64,000 nucleotides of DNA from Echiichthys vipera (GCA_963691815.1 OY829669.1:619019-683018), one strand, 5' to 3'. Positions 48,601 through 60,400 are shown, counted from the first letter of the stretch. The notes: generated from the sequence alone by a model not told the origin. A program made the numbers and translations.

Positions 48601-51600
48601 CAGTATAGACAGTATAAACAGATGGGGAACAGTATAGACGGATTGGAACAGTATAAACAGATGGGGAACAGTATAAACAGATGGGGAACAGAATAATCAG
48701 ATGGGGAACAGTATAAAGAGATGGGGAACAGTATAAACAGATGGGGGACAGTATAAACAGATGGGGAACAGTATAAACAGATGGGGAACAGAATAAACAG
48801 ATGGGGAACAGTATAAAGAGATGGGGAACAGTATAAACAGATGGGGAACAGAATAAACAGATGGGGAACAGTATAAAGAGATGGGGGACAGTATAAACAG
48901 ATGGGGAACAGTATAAACAGATGGGGAACAGAATAAACAGATGGGGAACAGTATAAAGAGATGGGGAACAGTATAAACAGATGGGGGACAGTATAAACAG
49001 ATGGGGAACAGTATAAACAGATGGGGAACAGTATAAACAGATGGGGAACAGAATAAACAGATGGGGAACAGTATAAACAGATGGGGAACAGTATAGACAG
49101 ATGGGGAACAGTATAAACAGATGGGGAACAGTATAAACAGATGGGGAACAGTATAAACAGATGGGGAACAGAATAAACAGATGGGGAACAGTATAAACAG
49201 ATGGGGAACAGTAAAGACAGATGGGGAACAGTATAGACAGATGGGGAACAGTATAAACAGATGGGGAACAGTATAAACAGATGGGGAACAGTATAAACAG
49301 ATGGGGAACAGTATAAACAGATGGGGAACAGTATAAACAGATGGGGAACAGTATAAACAGATGGGGAACAGAATAAACAGATGGGGAACAGTATAAACAG
49401 ATGGGGAACAGTATAGACAGATGGGGAACAGTATAAACAGATGGGGAACAGAATAAACAGATGGGGAACAGTATAAACAGATGGGGAACAGTATAGACAG
49501 ATGGGGAACAGTATAAACAGATGGGGAACAGTATAAACAGATGGGGAACAGTATAAACAGATGGGGAACAGAATAAACAGATGGGGAACAGTATAAACAG
49601 ATGGGGAACAGTAAAGACAGATGGGGAACAGTATAGACAGATGGGGAACAGTATAAACAGATGGGGAACAGTATAAACAGATGGGGAACAGTATAAACAG
49701 ATGGGGAACAGTATAAACAGATGGGGAACAGAATAAACAGATGGGGAACAGTATAAACAGATGGGGAACAGTATAAACAGATGGGGAACAGTATAAACAG
49801 ATGGGGAACAGAATAAACAGATGGGGAACAGTATAAACAGATGGGGAACAGTAAAGACAGATGGGGAACAGTATAAACAGATGGGGAACAGTATAAACAG
49901 ATGGGGAACAGTATAAACAGATGGGGAACAGTATAAACAGATGGGGAACAGTATAAACAGATGGGGAACAGTATAAACAGATGGGGAACAGTATAAACAG
50001 ATGGGGAACAGTATAAACAGATGGGGAACAGTATAAACAGATGGGGAACAGAATAAACAGATGGGGAACAGTATAAACAGATGGGGAACAGTAAAGACAG
50101 ATGGAGAACAGTATAGACAGATGGGGAACAGTATAAACAGATGGGGAACAGTATAAACAGATGGGGAACAGTATAAACAGATGGGGAACAGTATAAACAG
50201 ATGGGGAACAGTATAAACAGATGGGGAACAGTATAAACAGATGGGGAACAGAATAAACAGATGGGGAACAGTATAAACAGATGGGGAACAGAATAAACAG
50301 ATGGGGAACAGTATAAACAGATGGGGAACAGTATAGACAGATGGGGAACAGTATAAACAGATGGGGAACAGTATAAACAGATGGGGAACAGTATAAACAG
50401 ATGGGGAACAGAATAAACAGATGGGGAACAGTATAAACAGATGGGGAACAGTAAAGACAGATGGGGAACAGTATAGACAGATGGGGAACAGTATAAACAG
50501 ATGGGGAACAGTATAAACAGATGGGGAACAGTATAAACAGATGGGGAACAGTATAAACAGATGGGGAACAGTATAAACAGATGGGGGACAGTATAAACAG
50601 ATGGGGAACAGAATAAACAGATGGGGAACAGTATAAACAGATGGGGAACAGTATAGACGGATGGGGAACAGTATAAACAGATGGGGAACAGTATAAACAG
50701 ATGGGGAACAGTATAAACAGATGGGGAACAGTATAAACAGATGGGGAACAGAATAAACAGATGGGGAACAGTATAAACAGATGGGGAACAGTAAAGACAG
50801 ATGGGGAACAGTATAGACAGATGGGGAACAGAATAAACAGATGGGGAACAGTATAAACAGATGGGGAACAGTATAAACAGATGGGGAACAGTATAAACAG
50901 ATGGGGAACAGTATAAACAGATGGGGAACAGTATAAACAGATGGGGAACAGAATAAACAGATGGGGAACAGTATAAACAGATGGGGAACAGTATAAACAG
51001 ATGGGGAACAGTATAAACAGATGGGGGACAGTATAAACAGATGGGGAACAGAATAAACAGATGGGGAACAGTATAAACAGATGGGGAACAGTATAGACAG
51101 ATGGGGAACAGTATAAACAGATGGGGAACAGTATAAACAGATGGGGAACAGTATAAACAGATGGGGAACAGAATAAACAGATGGGGAACAGTATAAACAG
51201 ATGGGGAACAGTAAAGACAGATGGGGAACAGTATAGACAGATGGGGAACAGTATAAACAGATGGGGAACAGTATAAACAGATGGGGAACAGTATAAACAG
51301 ATGGGGAACAGTATAAACAGATGGGGAACAGTATAAACAGATGGGGAACAGTATAAACAGATGGGGAACAGAATAAACAGATGGGGAACAGTATAAACAG
51401 ATGGGGAACAGTATAGACAGATGGGGAACAGTATAAACAGATGGGGAACAGAATAAACAGATGGGGAACAGTATAAACAGATGGGGAACAGTATAGACAG
51501 ATGGGGAACAGTATAAACAGATGGGGAACAGTATAAACAGATGGGGAACAGTATAAACAGATGGGGAACAGAATAAACAGATGGGGAACAGTATAAACAG

Positions 51601-54600
51601 ATGGGGAACAGTAAAGACAGATGGGGAACAGTATAGACTGATGGGGAACAGTATAAACAGATGGGGAACAGTATAAACAGATGGGGAACAGTATAAACAG
51701 ATGGGGAACAGAATAAACAGATGGGGAACAGTATAGACAGATGGGGAACAGTATAGACAGATGGGGAACAGTATAAACAGATGGGGAACAGTATAAACAG
51801 ATGGGGAACAGTATAAACAGATGGGGAACAGTATAGACAGATGGGGAACAGTATAAACAGATGGGGAACAGTATAAACAGATGGGGAACAGTATAAACAG
51901 ATGGGGAACAGAATAAACAGATGGGGAACAGTATAAACAGATGGGGAACAGTATAGACAGATGGGGAACAGTATAAACAGATGGGGAACAGTATAAACAG
52001 ATGGGGAACAGTATAAACAGATGGGGAACAGTATAGACAGATGGGGAACAGTATAAACAGATGGGGAACAGTATAAACAGATGGGGAACAGTATAAACAG
52101 ATGGGGGACAGTATAAACAGATGGGGAACAGAATAAACAGATGGGGAACAGTATAAACAGATGGGGAACAGTATAGACAGTTGGGGAACAGTATAAACAG
52201 ATGGGGAACAGTATAAACAGATGGGGAACAGTATAGACAGATGGGGAACAGTATAAACAGATGGGGAACAGTATAAACAGATGGGGAACAGTATAAACAG
52301 ATGGGGAACAGTATAAACAGATGGGGAACAGTATAGACAGATGGGGAACAGTATAAACAGATGGGGAACAGTATAAACAGATGGGGAACAGAATAAACAG
52401 ATGGGGAACAGTATAAACAGATGGGGAACAGTATAGACAGATGGGGAACAGTATAAACAGATGGGGAACAGTATAAACAGATGGGGAACAGTATAGACAG
52501 ATGGGGAACAGTATAAACAGATGGGGAACAGTATAAACAGATGGGGAACAGTATAAACAGATGGGGAACAGTATAAACAGATGGGGAACAGAATAAACAG
52601 ATGGGGAACAGTATAAACAGATGGGGAACAGTAAAGACAGATGGGGAACAGTATAGACAGATGGGGAACAGTATAAACAGATGGGGAACAGTATAAACAG
52701 ATGGGGAACAGTATAGACAGATGGGGAACAGTATAAACAGATGGGGAACAGTATAGACAGATGGGGAACAGTATAAACAGATGGGGGACAGTATAAAAAG
52801 ATGGGGAACAGAATAAACAGATGGGGAACAGTATAAACAGATGGGGAACAGTATAGACAGATGGGGAACAGTATAAACAGATGGGGAACAGTATAAACAG
52901 ATGGGGAACAGAATAAACAGATGGGGAACAGTATAAACAGATGGGGAACAGTATAGACAGATGGGGAACAGTATAAACAGATGGGGAACAGTATAAACAG
53001 ATGGGGAACAGAATAAACAGATGGGGAACAGTATAGACAGATGGGGAACAGTATAAACAGATGGGGAACAGTATAAACAGATGGGGAACAGTATGAACAG
53101 ATGGGGAACAGTATAGACAGATGGGGGACAGTATAAACAGATGGGGAACAGTATAGACAGATGGGGAACAGTATAAACAGATGGGGAACAGTATAGACAG
53201 ATGGGGAACAGTATAAACAGATGGGGAACAGTATAAACAGATGAAGAACAGTATAAACAGATGGGGAACAGTATAGACGGATGGGGAACAGTATAAACAG
53301 ATGGGGAACAGTATAAACAGATGGGAACAGTATAAACAGATGGGGAACAGTATAACAGATGGGGAACAGTATAGACGGATGGGGAACAGTATAAACAGAT
53401 GGGGAACAGTATAGACAGATGGGGAACAGTATAGACGGATGGGGAACAGTATAACAGATGGGGAACAGTATAGACGGATGGGGAACAGTATAAACAGATG
53501 GGGAACGGTATAAACAGATGGGGAATGGTATAAACAGATGGGGAACAGTATGAACAGATGGGGAACAGTATAGACAGATGGGGGACAGTGTAAACAAATG
53601 GGGAACAGTATAACAGATGGGGAACAGTATAGACGGATGGGGAACAGTATAAACAGATGGGGAACGGTATAAACAGATGGGGAATGGTATAAACAGATGG
53701 GGAACAGTGTAAACAAATGGGGAACAGTATAGACAGATGGGGGACAGTGTAAACAAATGGGGAACAGTATAAACAGATGGGGAACAGTGTAAACAAATGG
53801 GGAACAGTATAAACAGATGGGGAACAGTATAAACAGATGGGGAACAGTATAAACAGATGGGGAACAGTATAAACAGATGGGAACAGTATAGACAGATGGG
53901 GAACCGTATAGACAGATGGGGAACAGTATAGACAGATGGGGAACAGTATAGACAGATGGGGAACAGTATAAACAGATGGGGAACAGTATAGACAGATGGG
54001 GAACAGTGTAAAGAAATGGGGAACAGTATAAACAGATGGGGAACAGTGTAAACAAATGGGGAACAGTATAAACAGATGGGGAACAGTATAAACAGATGGG
54101 GAACAGTATAGACAGATGGGGAACAGTATAAACAGATGGGAACAGTATAGACAGATGGGGAACAGTATAAACAGATGGGGAACAGTATAAACAGATGGGG
54201 AACAGTATAAACAGATGGGAACAGTATAGACAGATGGGGAACAGTATAAACAGATGGGGAACAGTATAAACAGATGGGGAACAGTATAGACAGATGGGGA
54301 ACAGTATGAACAGATGGGGAACAGTATAAACAGATGGGGAACAGTATAAACAGATGGGGAACAGTATAGACAGATGGGGAACAGTATAAACAGATGGGGA
54401 ACAGTATAGACAGATGGGGAACAGTATAAACAGATGGGGAACAGTATAAACAGATGGGGAACAGTATAGACAGATGGGGAACAGTATAAACAGATGGGGA
54501 ACAGTATAGACAGATGGGAACATTATAAACAGATGGGGAACAGTATAAACAGATGGGGAACAGTATAAACAGATGAGGAACAGTATAAACAGATGGGAAC

Positions 54601-54693
54601 AGTATAAACAGATGGGGAACAGTATAAACAGATAGGGAACAGTATAAACAGATGGGAACAGAATAAACAGATGGGGAACAGTATAAGCAGATG
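36686..54693. repeat. 18-kb array of a 20-bp minisatellite (about 900 copies)
   Basis: Unit ATGGGGAACAGTATAAACAG, with frequent variants AGACAG for AAACAG, GAATAAAC for GTATAAAC, GTAAAGAC, and 19-base units that lack one G. From about 48.7 to 53.3 kb the register is perfect over long stretches; 38-48.5 kb is more mixed. The minus strand of the unit contains no stop in any phase, so open frames of up to 2676 codons coding ILFPICLYCSPSVYTVPHLF arise by chance. There is no spliced-gene context and the frames are not annotated as coding. Confidence 0.97.
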
Positions 54694-55835
54694 CGCTGCG
54701 TGAGTGGCAGCCTGTTACAGCAGCTCTCGCTCACTTTTATATTTCTTTTGCACTTTTTTAAATATTCCTTCTTCATACTTTTTTGAGCTCTCTCTTGGGC
54801 AGTATGGAGACCAGACTAGCGTACTTCGTTCTGCTCTCAATACTTATTTTTTCAACTTTTTCCGTTGTGTCCGGGGAGCCTGTACGCAGCCCTGTTGTTT
54901 ACAGTTGGGATCAGCTGTTGGCCCTCAGTAGCGCTGCGGTGCAGCCGCACGAGCGGCCTTATGGAACAGTCCTGGCTCCTTTCCTGTTCACCCTGTACAC
55001 CGCAGACTTCTACCACCAATCCCCTCACTGCCATCTACAAAAGTTCTCTGACGACTCTGCTATCGGCGGCCTCTTCAGGGACGGTGACGACGGAGCACAC
55101 AGAGAACGTATTCAGGACTTTGTGGACTGGTGCCGGTGGAACCACCTCCAGCTCAACGCCGGGAAGACCAAAGAGCTGGTGGTGGATTTCCGCGGGCACA
55201 AACAACCCTGCACACAGGTGAACATCCGGGGAACGCACATCGAGATGGTGACATCTTACAAGTACCTGAGAGTTCACCTGAACAATAACCTGGACTGGTC
55301 TGACCACACTGCAGCAACATACAAGAGAGGTCAGAGCAGACTTCCTTCTGAGGAAGCTCAGGTCCTTTGGAGTGCAGGGGGCACTCCTGACCTCCTTCTA
55401 TGAGGTGAGACATTAGACTTGATAAACTTATCAAAAAGGCCGGCTCCATCCTGGGACGCCCTGTGGACGCTGCTGGTGCAGGAGTCCCACCCCCCTGCAG
55501 GTCACTCTCACAGCACTGGGCAGCTCCTTCAGCAACAGACTGATGCACCCTAAGTGTGCGAAGGAGAGGTACCGCAGCTCCTTCCTTCCTGCTGCTGTCA
55601 GACTTTACAATCAGCACTGATCCCAATAGACTATTGACCTCATCCTGTACCCTGCACTGTGCAACATGCCTGTCACTCCTGTTTATTTGGACTTATTTAC
55701 TCATATTTATTCACTCCATATTACATTATTACAAAACAAACAACTGCCCTATATCATGTGAAAATATATATATGTCTATTTCCATTTCTTCCCTTTTTAA
55801 ATTTAACTTTATTTCTTATTTTTGCTGTTTTTTAT
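54694..55835 (+). mobile_element. Internally deleted L2/Rex1-like LINE
   Basis: A frame at 54783-55403 (206 codons) starts with a LINE ORF2-like N-terminus (VYSWDQLLALSS) and changes at about 54960 directly into the palm/thumb part of a reverse transcriptase (GTVLAPFLFTLYTADF, FSDDSAIGG as the catalytic [FY]xDD motif, WNHLQLNAGKTKELVVDF). Further pieces follow with frameshifts (HPKCAKERYRSSFLPAAVRL, stop at 55618-55620) and an AT-rich 3' region. Endonuclease and RT fingers are missing, so it cannot be autonomous. Confidence 0.75.
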
Positions 55836-55839
55836 CTTC

Positions 55840-56230
55840 ATCTCATCTTCAGCCTCTTATCCGGGGTCGGGTCTCGGGGGCAGCAGCTTTAGCAGGGGAC
55901 CCCAAACTTCCCTTTCCCGGGCCACATTAACCAGCTCTAACTGGGGGATCCTGAGGCGTTCCCAGGCCAGTGTGGAGATCTAATCTCTCCACCTGGTCCT
56001 GGGTCTTCCCCGAGGCCTCCTCCCAGCTGGACGTGCCTGGAACACCTCCCTAGGGAGGCGCCCAGGGTTCATCCTTACCAGATGATCCTGAACCACCTCA
56101 ACTGGCTCCTTTCAACACAAAGGAGCAGCGGCTCTACTCCGAGTTCCTCACGGATGCTGAACTTCTCCCCCTCTCTCTAAGGGAGACTCCAGACCCCCTC
56201 CTGAGGAAACACATTTCAGACGCTTGGACC
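55840..56230 (-). mobile_element. RTE/Rex3-like LINE 3' end
   Basis: Minus strand reads WRDxISTLAWERLRIPQLEL, then VAREREVWGPLLKLLPPRPDPG and a stop, the typical C-terminus of this fish LINE family, followed by its short 3' end towards 55840. Strongly 5' truncated. Confidence 0.7.
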
Positions 56231-56370
56231 TGGACCTGGTTCTGTTGGTCCTGACCTGGACCTGGTTCTGTTGGTCCTGAACCAGCTTTCATGACATATT
56301 CTGTTGCTGCTGTGACAAAAGAAATTCCCCGTCTGCGGGACATTAAATGTTTTCTGATTCTGATTCTAAA
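56230..56370 (+). mobile_element. LINE 3'-tail fragment with TTCTGA tail
   Basis: After a tandem duplication of GACCTGGTTCTGTTGGTCCT, the segment AAATTCCCCGTCTGCGGGAC ... TTTTCTGATTCTGATTCT resembles the 3' end of L2/Rex1-type elements. Confidence 0.45.
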
Positions 56371-56451
56371 GACAAAAAGACGCAAAAAAGACACAAAAAG
56401 ACAAAAAAAACACAAAAAAGACGCAAAAAAGACGCAAAAAAAGACGACAAA
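56368..56451. repeat. (AAAAAGACRC)n simple repeat
   Basis: Short tract of GACACAAAAA/GACGCAAAAA units after the LINE tail. Confidence 0.85.
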
Positions 56452-56606
56452 GATACTTTATCATTTTGTGGTGTGATTTGTTTCTGTGTTGATATTTAAA
56501 TGTATAAATATACTTGATGTGTTTTGTCTTTTCATTGCACCCGTTGCATATTTACTATATCAGAGTATGTTCATCAGCATCACTGATATTTTTCAAAGAC
56601 TGTGAA
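56452..56606. other. Unassigned AT-rich segment
   Basis: No gene, known element or repeat of other parts of the window was recognised. Confidence 0.4.
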
Positions 56607-56748
56607 TTCACAAGGACCTGCCATCTCAACCTGCTTCTTCAAGTGACGTGTGACTGACCTTGAAACAAGGAAGTGTTTTAAATCAACAACAGTGACATGA
56701 ACTCTAGACTTAACAGATGAGTTGGTGTGGTGGACTAGAGGGGTTTCC
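56607..56748 (-). repeat. Unclassified interspersed repeat, inverted copy
   Basis: About 142 bases that match, in reverse orientation, part of 57510-57738 and 60156-60384 (AACACTTCCTTGTTTCAAGG, GATGGCAGGTCCTTGTG). Confidence 0.8.
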
Positions 56749-56858
56749 ACCTGCAGTTTGCGTAGCAGCCAGATCTTGGTGTGGAGGATGCCGTCCTCTA
56801 CATGCTGCACCGAGTCCACTCCCATCTGGATAAGGGAAGCGGCACAGCGAGGATTCAT
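56749..56858 (+). mobile_element. L2/Rex1-like RT fragment
   Basis: Reads LQFA*QPDLGVEDAVLYMLH, with one stop, then RVHSHLDKGSGTAR. This is part of the RT finger region and the inverse counterpart of the longer fragment at 57027-57435. Confidence 0.7.
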
Positions 56859-57026
56859 GGACAGGATATCGAGGCGTAGTCGTGGTGGGGAGGAGCTGCA
56901 GTTCGGTGGGCTGAGGATCTCGTCTCTGCTTTTTGCAGATGATGTGGTCCTGATGGCGTCGTCGGTCAGTGACCTTCAGCACTCACTGGATTGGTTCACA
57001 GCCCAGTGTGAAACGGCTGGTAGAGA
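56859..57026 (+). mobile_element. RTE-like RT fragment with FADD motif
   Basis: Reads FMDRISRRSRGG, LQFGGLRISSLLFADDVVLM and DLQHSLDWFTAQCETAG. FADD is the catalytic motif of the RT palm. It is cut off at both ends by pieces of another LINE family. Confidence 0.75.
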
Positions 57027-57435
57027 ATTATTGCCTGATCAGTTTATCCAGTCTGGAGGTGTCAGAGGTGGCGTCCTTCAGCCTGACGTACTGTGGCCTG
57101 TCAGTGAGGTAGCTTCTGACCCAGTCCACCAGATAGGGGTCCACTCCCATCCTGTTCAGTGTGTCCTGAAGTATAGGGGGCTGGATGGTGTTAAAGGCAC
57201 TGGAGAAGTCCAGGGAGAGAGTCCTCGCTGTGCTGCTTCCCTTATCCAGATGGGAGTGGACTCGGTGCAGCATGTAGAGGACGGCATCCTCCACACCAAC
57301 ATCTGGCTGGTACACAAACTGCAGGTGGTCCTGGGCGTGTTGTTCCTGGGGTCTGAGGAGGCTGAGGAAGAGCCGCTCCAACGTCTTCATCAGGTGTGAA
57401 GTGAGTGCCACCGGTCGGACAGATTCAGACGCCAC
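57027..57435 (-). mobile_element. L2/Rex1-like RT fragment
   Basis: A 135-codon open stretch: RPVALTSHLMKTLERLFLSL, VGVEDAVLYMLHRVHSHLDK, LDFSSAFNTIQPPILQDTLN, VDWVRSYLTDRPQYVRLKD. These are the finger and early palm motifs of a LINE RT. The SSAFNTI block is the first conserved aspartate region. The sequence is repeated, shorter, at 63714-64000. Confidence 0.85.
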
Positions 57436-57509
57436 AAAGATTCATTTTAAAGATGAAATTTGCTGATAAACTTGCAACTGGGTGCAAATGTGAAGGCTGT
57501 TAAGTTTTA

Positions 57510-57738
57510 ACCAGCTCAGGGGCAGTGCCTCTGTTTCAACACCAGAGGTCACCTGTGCACAGGAAACCCCTCTAGTCCACCACACCAACTCATCTGTTAA
57601 GTCTAGAGTTCATGTCACTGTTGTTGATTTAAAACACTTCCTTGTTTCAAGGTTAGTCACACGTCACTTGAAGAAGCAGGTTGAGATGGCAGGTCCTTGT
57701 GGACATGGCCGGGGGATTATGTGGAGATCAGGGAGACG
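57510..57738 (+). repeat. Unclassified 229-base interspersed repeat, copy 1
   Basis: From ACCAGCTCAGGGGCAGTG to CAGGGAGACG. Nearly identical to 60156-60384 and partly inverted at 56607-56748. No coding sense was recognised. Confidence 0.85.
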
Positions 57739-57985
57739 GCCTGGGGGAAGAACCTGTTTCTGTGTCTGGTGGTCTTGGCGTACAGAGCTCTGTGACGCCC
57801 CCCAGAGGGAAGAAGTGCAGACAGTGTGTGTGCAGGTGTGAGGGGTCTGCAGTGATCCTTCCTGCCCCTTTCTTCACTCTGGACTGGTTTAGGTCCTGAA
57901 TGGAGGGCAGGTCGGCCCGGATGAGTTTTTCTGCAGACCTGATTGTCCGTTGCAGTCTGTTCCTGTTTGGTGGCTGATTGATGGC
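57739..57985 (-). mobile_element. L2/Rex1-like LINE C-terminal fragment
   Basis: Minus strand reads INQPPNRNRLQRTIRSAEKL, DLPSIQDLNQSRVKKGAGRI and a GGVTELCTPRPPDTETGS segment, the C-terminal end common in fish L2/Rex1 elements. The first part recurs at 61115-61300. Confidence 0.75.
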
Positions 57986-58004
57986 GAACCCTTTCAAAGC
58001 ATCT

Positions 58005-58540
58005 TCAAGTCCCCTCCCACCTTGCCAGGGCCCTGTTTATCGATTTAACTTCTGCTTTTAACAGCCTGCAGATTCACACCCTGCTGCAGAGACTTATTGA
58101 TATCGGAGTAAATGGCGGCATTATCCACCTTGTTAGGGACTTCCTCTCTGACCGCCTTCAACAGGTTCTGATTAATAACACTCGGTCCGACATCATTGTG
58201 CTTAATACTGGTGCTCCGCAGGGGACTATTTCATCCCCATTACTTTTCTCTATATACACAAACAAATTCCAATTAGATCTGGAAAACTTTAGTTTGTTTA
58301 AGTATGCGGATGATACGGCCCTGGTTGTCTTATTGAAGAAGGGGGACATAGTTGGAGAGGAAGTACACAGAGCACATGTGTCAGCTCTCCAGAAGTGGTG
58401 CCATGAAAGCTTCTTAGAGATCAACAGAACAAAAACACAGGAACTTGTCCTTTATGAAATGGACCCTGTGCAGCCCCTTATAAATAAGGGACACAGGTAG
58501 AGGAAGTTCTCAAGGTCAAATATCTTGGTACAGATTCATA
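58005..58540 (+). mobile_element. L2-like LINE RT fragment with YADD motif
   Basis: One open frame of about 160 codons: ARALFIDLTSAFNSLQIHTL, VRDFLSDRLQQVLINNTRSD, NTGAPQGTISSPLLFSIYTN (the PQGxxxSP motif), LFKYADDTALVVLLKKGD, and SFLEINRTKTQELVL, ending at 58498-58500. The AFN, PQG and YADD motifs are intact, but both ends are truncated. It differs from the Rex1-like pieces, so a second L2-type family is likely. Confidence 0.8.
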
Positions 58541-58883
58541 AAACACGGGACGTGATGTTGAGACTCTCCATTGAGCCAATAGATGCGGTGCACTCACATG
58601 AGATTTGCCGTGATGTTGAGAGTGGCATGGGAGATCTGTTCCTGAGGATGGGGTTAGATGTAAAATTTCAGGACACATCCTCAGTAGTGTTCCTTTGAAT
58701 CAAGCTTGTGTCCCATGCCCAATCATTAGGAGTAGCCTAGCTGTAAAATGGCTAATATCCCAAGGGACTATGCAAGGCACGGGCGTCCTCTTCCTTGAGC
58801 CAAGCCTACAGCTGACCGCATACCTCATGGACCCTCCTCAGGTTGGAGGGTTGGGATTCGGGCTCTCAGGTCAGGAGGGGGGG
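58541..58883. other. Unassigned segment between LINE pieces
   Basis: No conserved frame. Probably decayed LINE sequence, as both neighbours are LINE fragments, but this is inference. Confidence 0.35.
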
Positions 58884-59558
58884 TCATGTTCTTAGGGCCC
58901 AGCAAGGGTCCTTCCGTTTAATCCATAGCCCCTTCGTGCCCCTTTCAGCTGCTTCAGAAACTGATCTGATGGTCTGCCGCAGAGCCTGTCCCTGGATTCC
59001 AAGTTCCTTCAGCAGCCTGATGGTGGAAGAGGCCACGAATCCTCTACATCCGACTTCAACCGGACACACTTTTGCATTCTAGCCATGTTGAATTGCGTCT
59101 GCTGCTAGCTCCGTGTATTGCAGCTTTTTTCGCTCATAGGCCTCCTCAACAGAGTTCTCCCACGGGACTGTGAGTTCTTCGATGAACACAGATCTTCGTG
59201 AGGGCCATGGCCAGGTGTCCAGTTTCTGGCTTCGTAGCAGTATGCTTGGGCTTTTCCTGTCCCTCCCGGATGAATGTCGTTGTTTTCATGGGGTTGTTTG
59301 GTCTTGGGGCTAAGGAGTTGGTTGCATTCCTCTTGATCTCAATTGCTGCAGCCAGGCTCTTGAGGACTTGTTGTGCCTCCGGGTGTAGTGGCCTTGTGTG
59401 AGGCTGGTCTTGCAACCTGTCAAGATATGCCTGAGAGACGCTGGAGCTGGGCAAAGAGGGCAGGTTGGATCCTCGCCATACCACTGATATAGGTTCTTTG
59501 GTGATGGAAGAACATCATATACATAAATTGATTGCAAGCTAAATTTCAGTGAAAACAC
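58884..59558 (-). mobile_element. R2-like LINE C-terminus: zinc finger and endonuclease remnant
   Basis: In minus order: QWYGEDPTCPLCPAPA with SLRHILTGC (C-x2-C ... H-x4-C zinc-finger pattern), NNPMKTTTFIREGQEKPKH, an EEAYERKK-type segment, then CPVEVGCRGFVASSTIRLLK and WIKRKDPCWA. The order CCHC finger followed by a C-terminal domain is that of LINEs with a restriction-enzyme-like endonuclease (R2 and relatives). Several frameshifts break it. The R2 assignment rests on recollection of similar fish sequences. Confidence 0.55.
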
Positions 59559-59564
59559 TGACGA

Positions 59565-60100
59565 TATTTTTTAAACTTGTAACCAACGTCTCCACCTGCT
59601 ACGCCAGCTCGACTCCTTTAGAGTGAGCGAGCTTATTATGGAAACAGTTCATAAGAACCTGATAGAGAGCGTTTTAACCTTTAACATGGCGATGTGGTAC
59701 GGTGATCTAAACATCAAAGGAAGAAGCTGCAGAGAAGAGGAAACGTAGCCTCAGAAATCACAGGGATGAGACAGAAACAGTTAAGTTGTACGTACGAGGA
59801 AGTGCAAACGCTTCCTCTCATCCACTCAACGGGGAGTTTGAACTTCTTCCCTCTGGTAGACGACACAAGGTACCAAGGGCAGATCCTAATGTCATTGGAG
59901 CAGTGAACACCGTGTCCCGTTGATGCGTTTTTAATGTTGTTGCCACGGCTGTCCTGCTTTTTGCCCTGACGACGTTTGCGTGTAAGTGTTGCTGTTGTTG
60001 TTGTCGTCCTGTTTGTTGCTTTCATGAGACCAAAGACAAATTTCCACATTGTGGAAAATAAATGAAACCAAACCAAACCAAACACATGAGCACAGATGAA
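59565..60100 (+). mobile_element. L2-like LINE 3' end
   Basis: Reads QRLHLLRQLDSF, VSELIMETVHKNLIESVLTF, NMAMWYGDLNIKG, then with frameshifts LIHSTGSLNFFPL. It closes with a 3' tail containing ACATTGTGGAAAATAAATGA and AAACCAAACC units. 5' truncated. Confidence 0.7.
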
Positions 60101-60155
60101 GTTTCCTCATCAACCCAACTTCAGGAACAGAGACTTGAACAGTCTATTTCCAAGA

Positions 60156-60384
60156 ACCAGCTCAGGGGCAGTGCCTCTGTTTGAACACCAGAGGTCACCT
60201 GTGCACAGGAAACCCCTCTAGTCCACCACACCAACTCATCTGTTAAGACTAGAGTTCATGTCACTGTTGTTGATTTAAAACACTTCCTTGTTTCAAGGTC
60301 AGTCACACGTCACTTGAAGAAGCAGGTTGAGATGGCAGGTCCTTGTGAACATGGCCGGGGGATTATGTGGAGATCAGGGAGACG
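60156..60384 (+). repeat. Unclassified 229-base interspersed repeat, copy 2
   Basis: Direct copy of 57510-57738. Different sequence follows both copies directly after CAGGGAGACG, which marks a true element or duplication end. Confidence 0.85.
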
Positions 60385-60400
60385 TCACTTGCGACACTGC

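Noticed and set aside
36686..54693. CRISPR-like repeat array
   Set aside because: Units are contiguous with no unique spacers, and the context is a vertebrate genome.
46746..54776. Open frame of 2676 codons (and others above 700) in the 20-bp array, with YCSPSVYTVPH repeats
   Set aside because: The 20-base unit has no stop codon in any phase on the minus strand, and three units code the same 20 residues in every frame. The frames follow from composition; there is no promoter, splicing or non-repeat coding part apart from a short accidental start region.
56722..57399. 225-codon plus-strand frame with an FADDVVLM motif
   Set aside because: Only about 56859-57026 is coding-like (RTE RT). The rest is the antisense of an L2/Rex1 fragment and an unclassified repeat, so it is a chance fusion rather than one gene.
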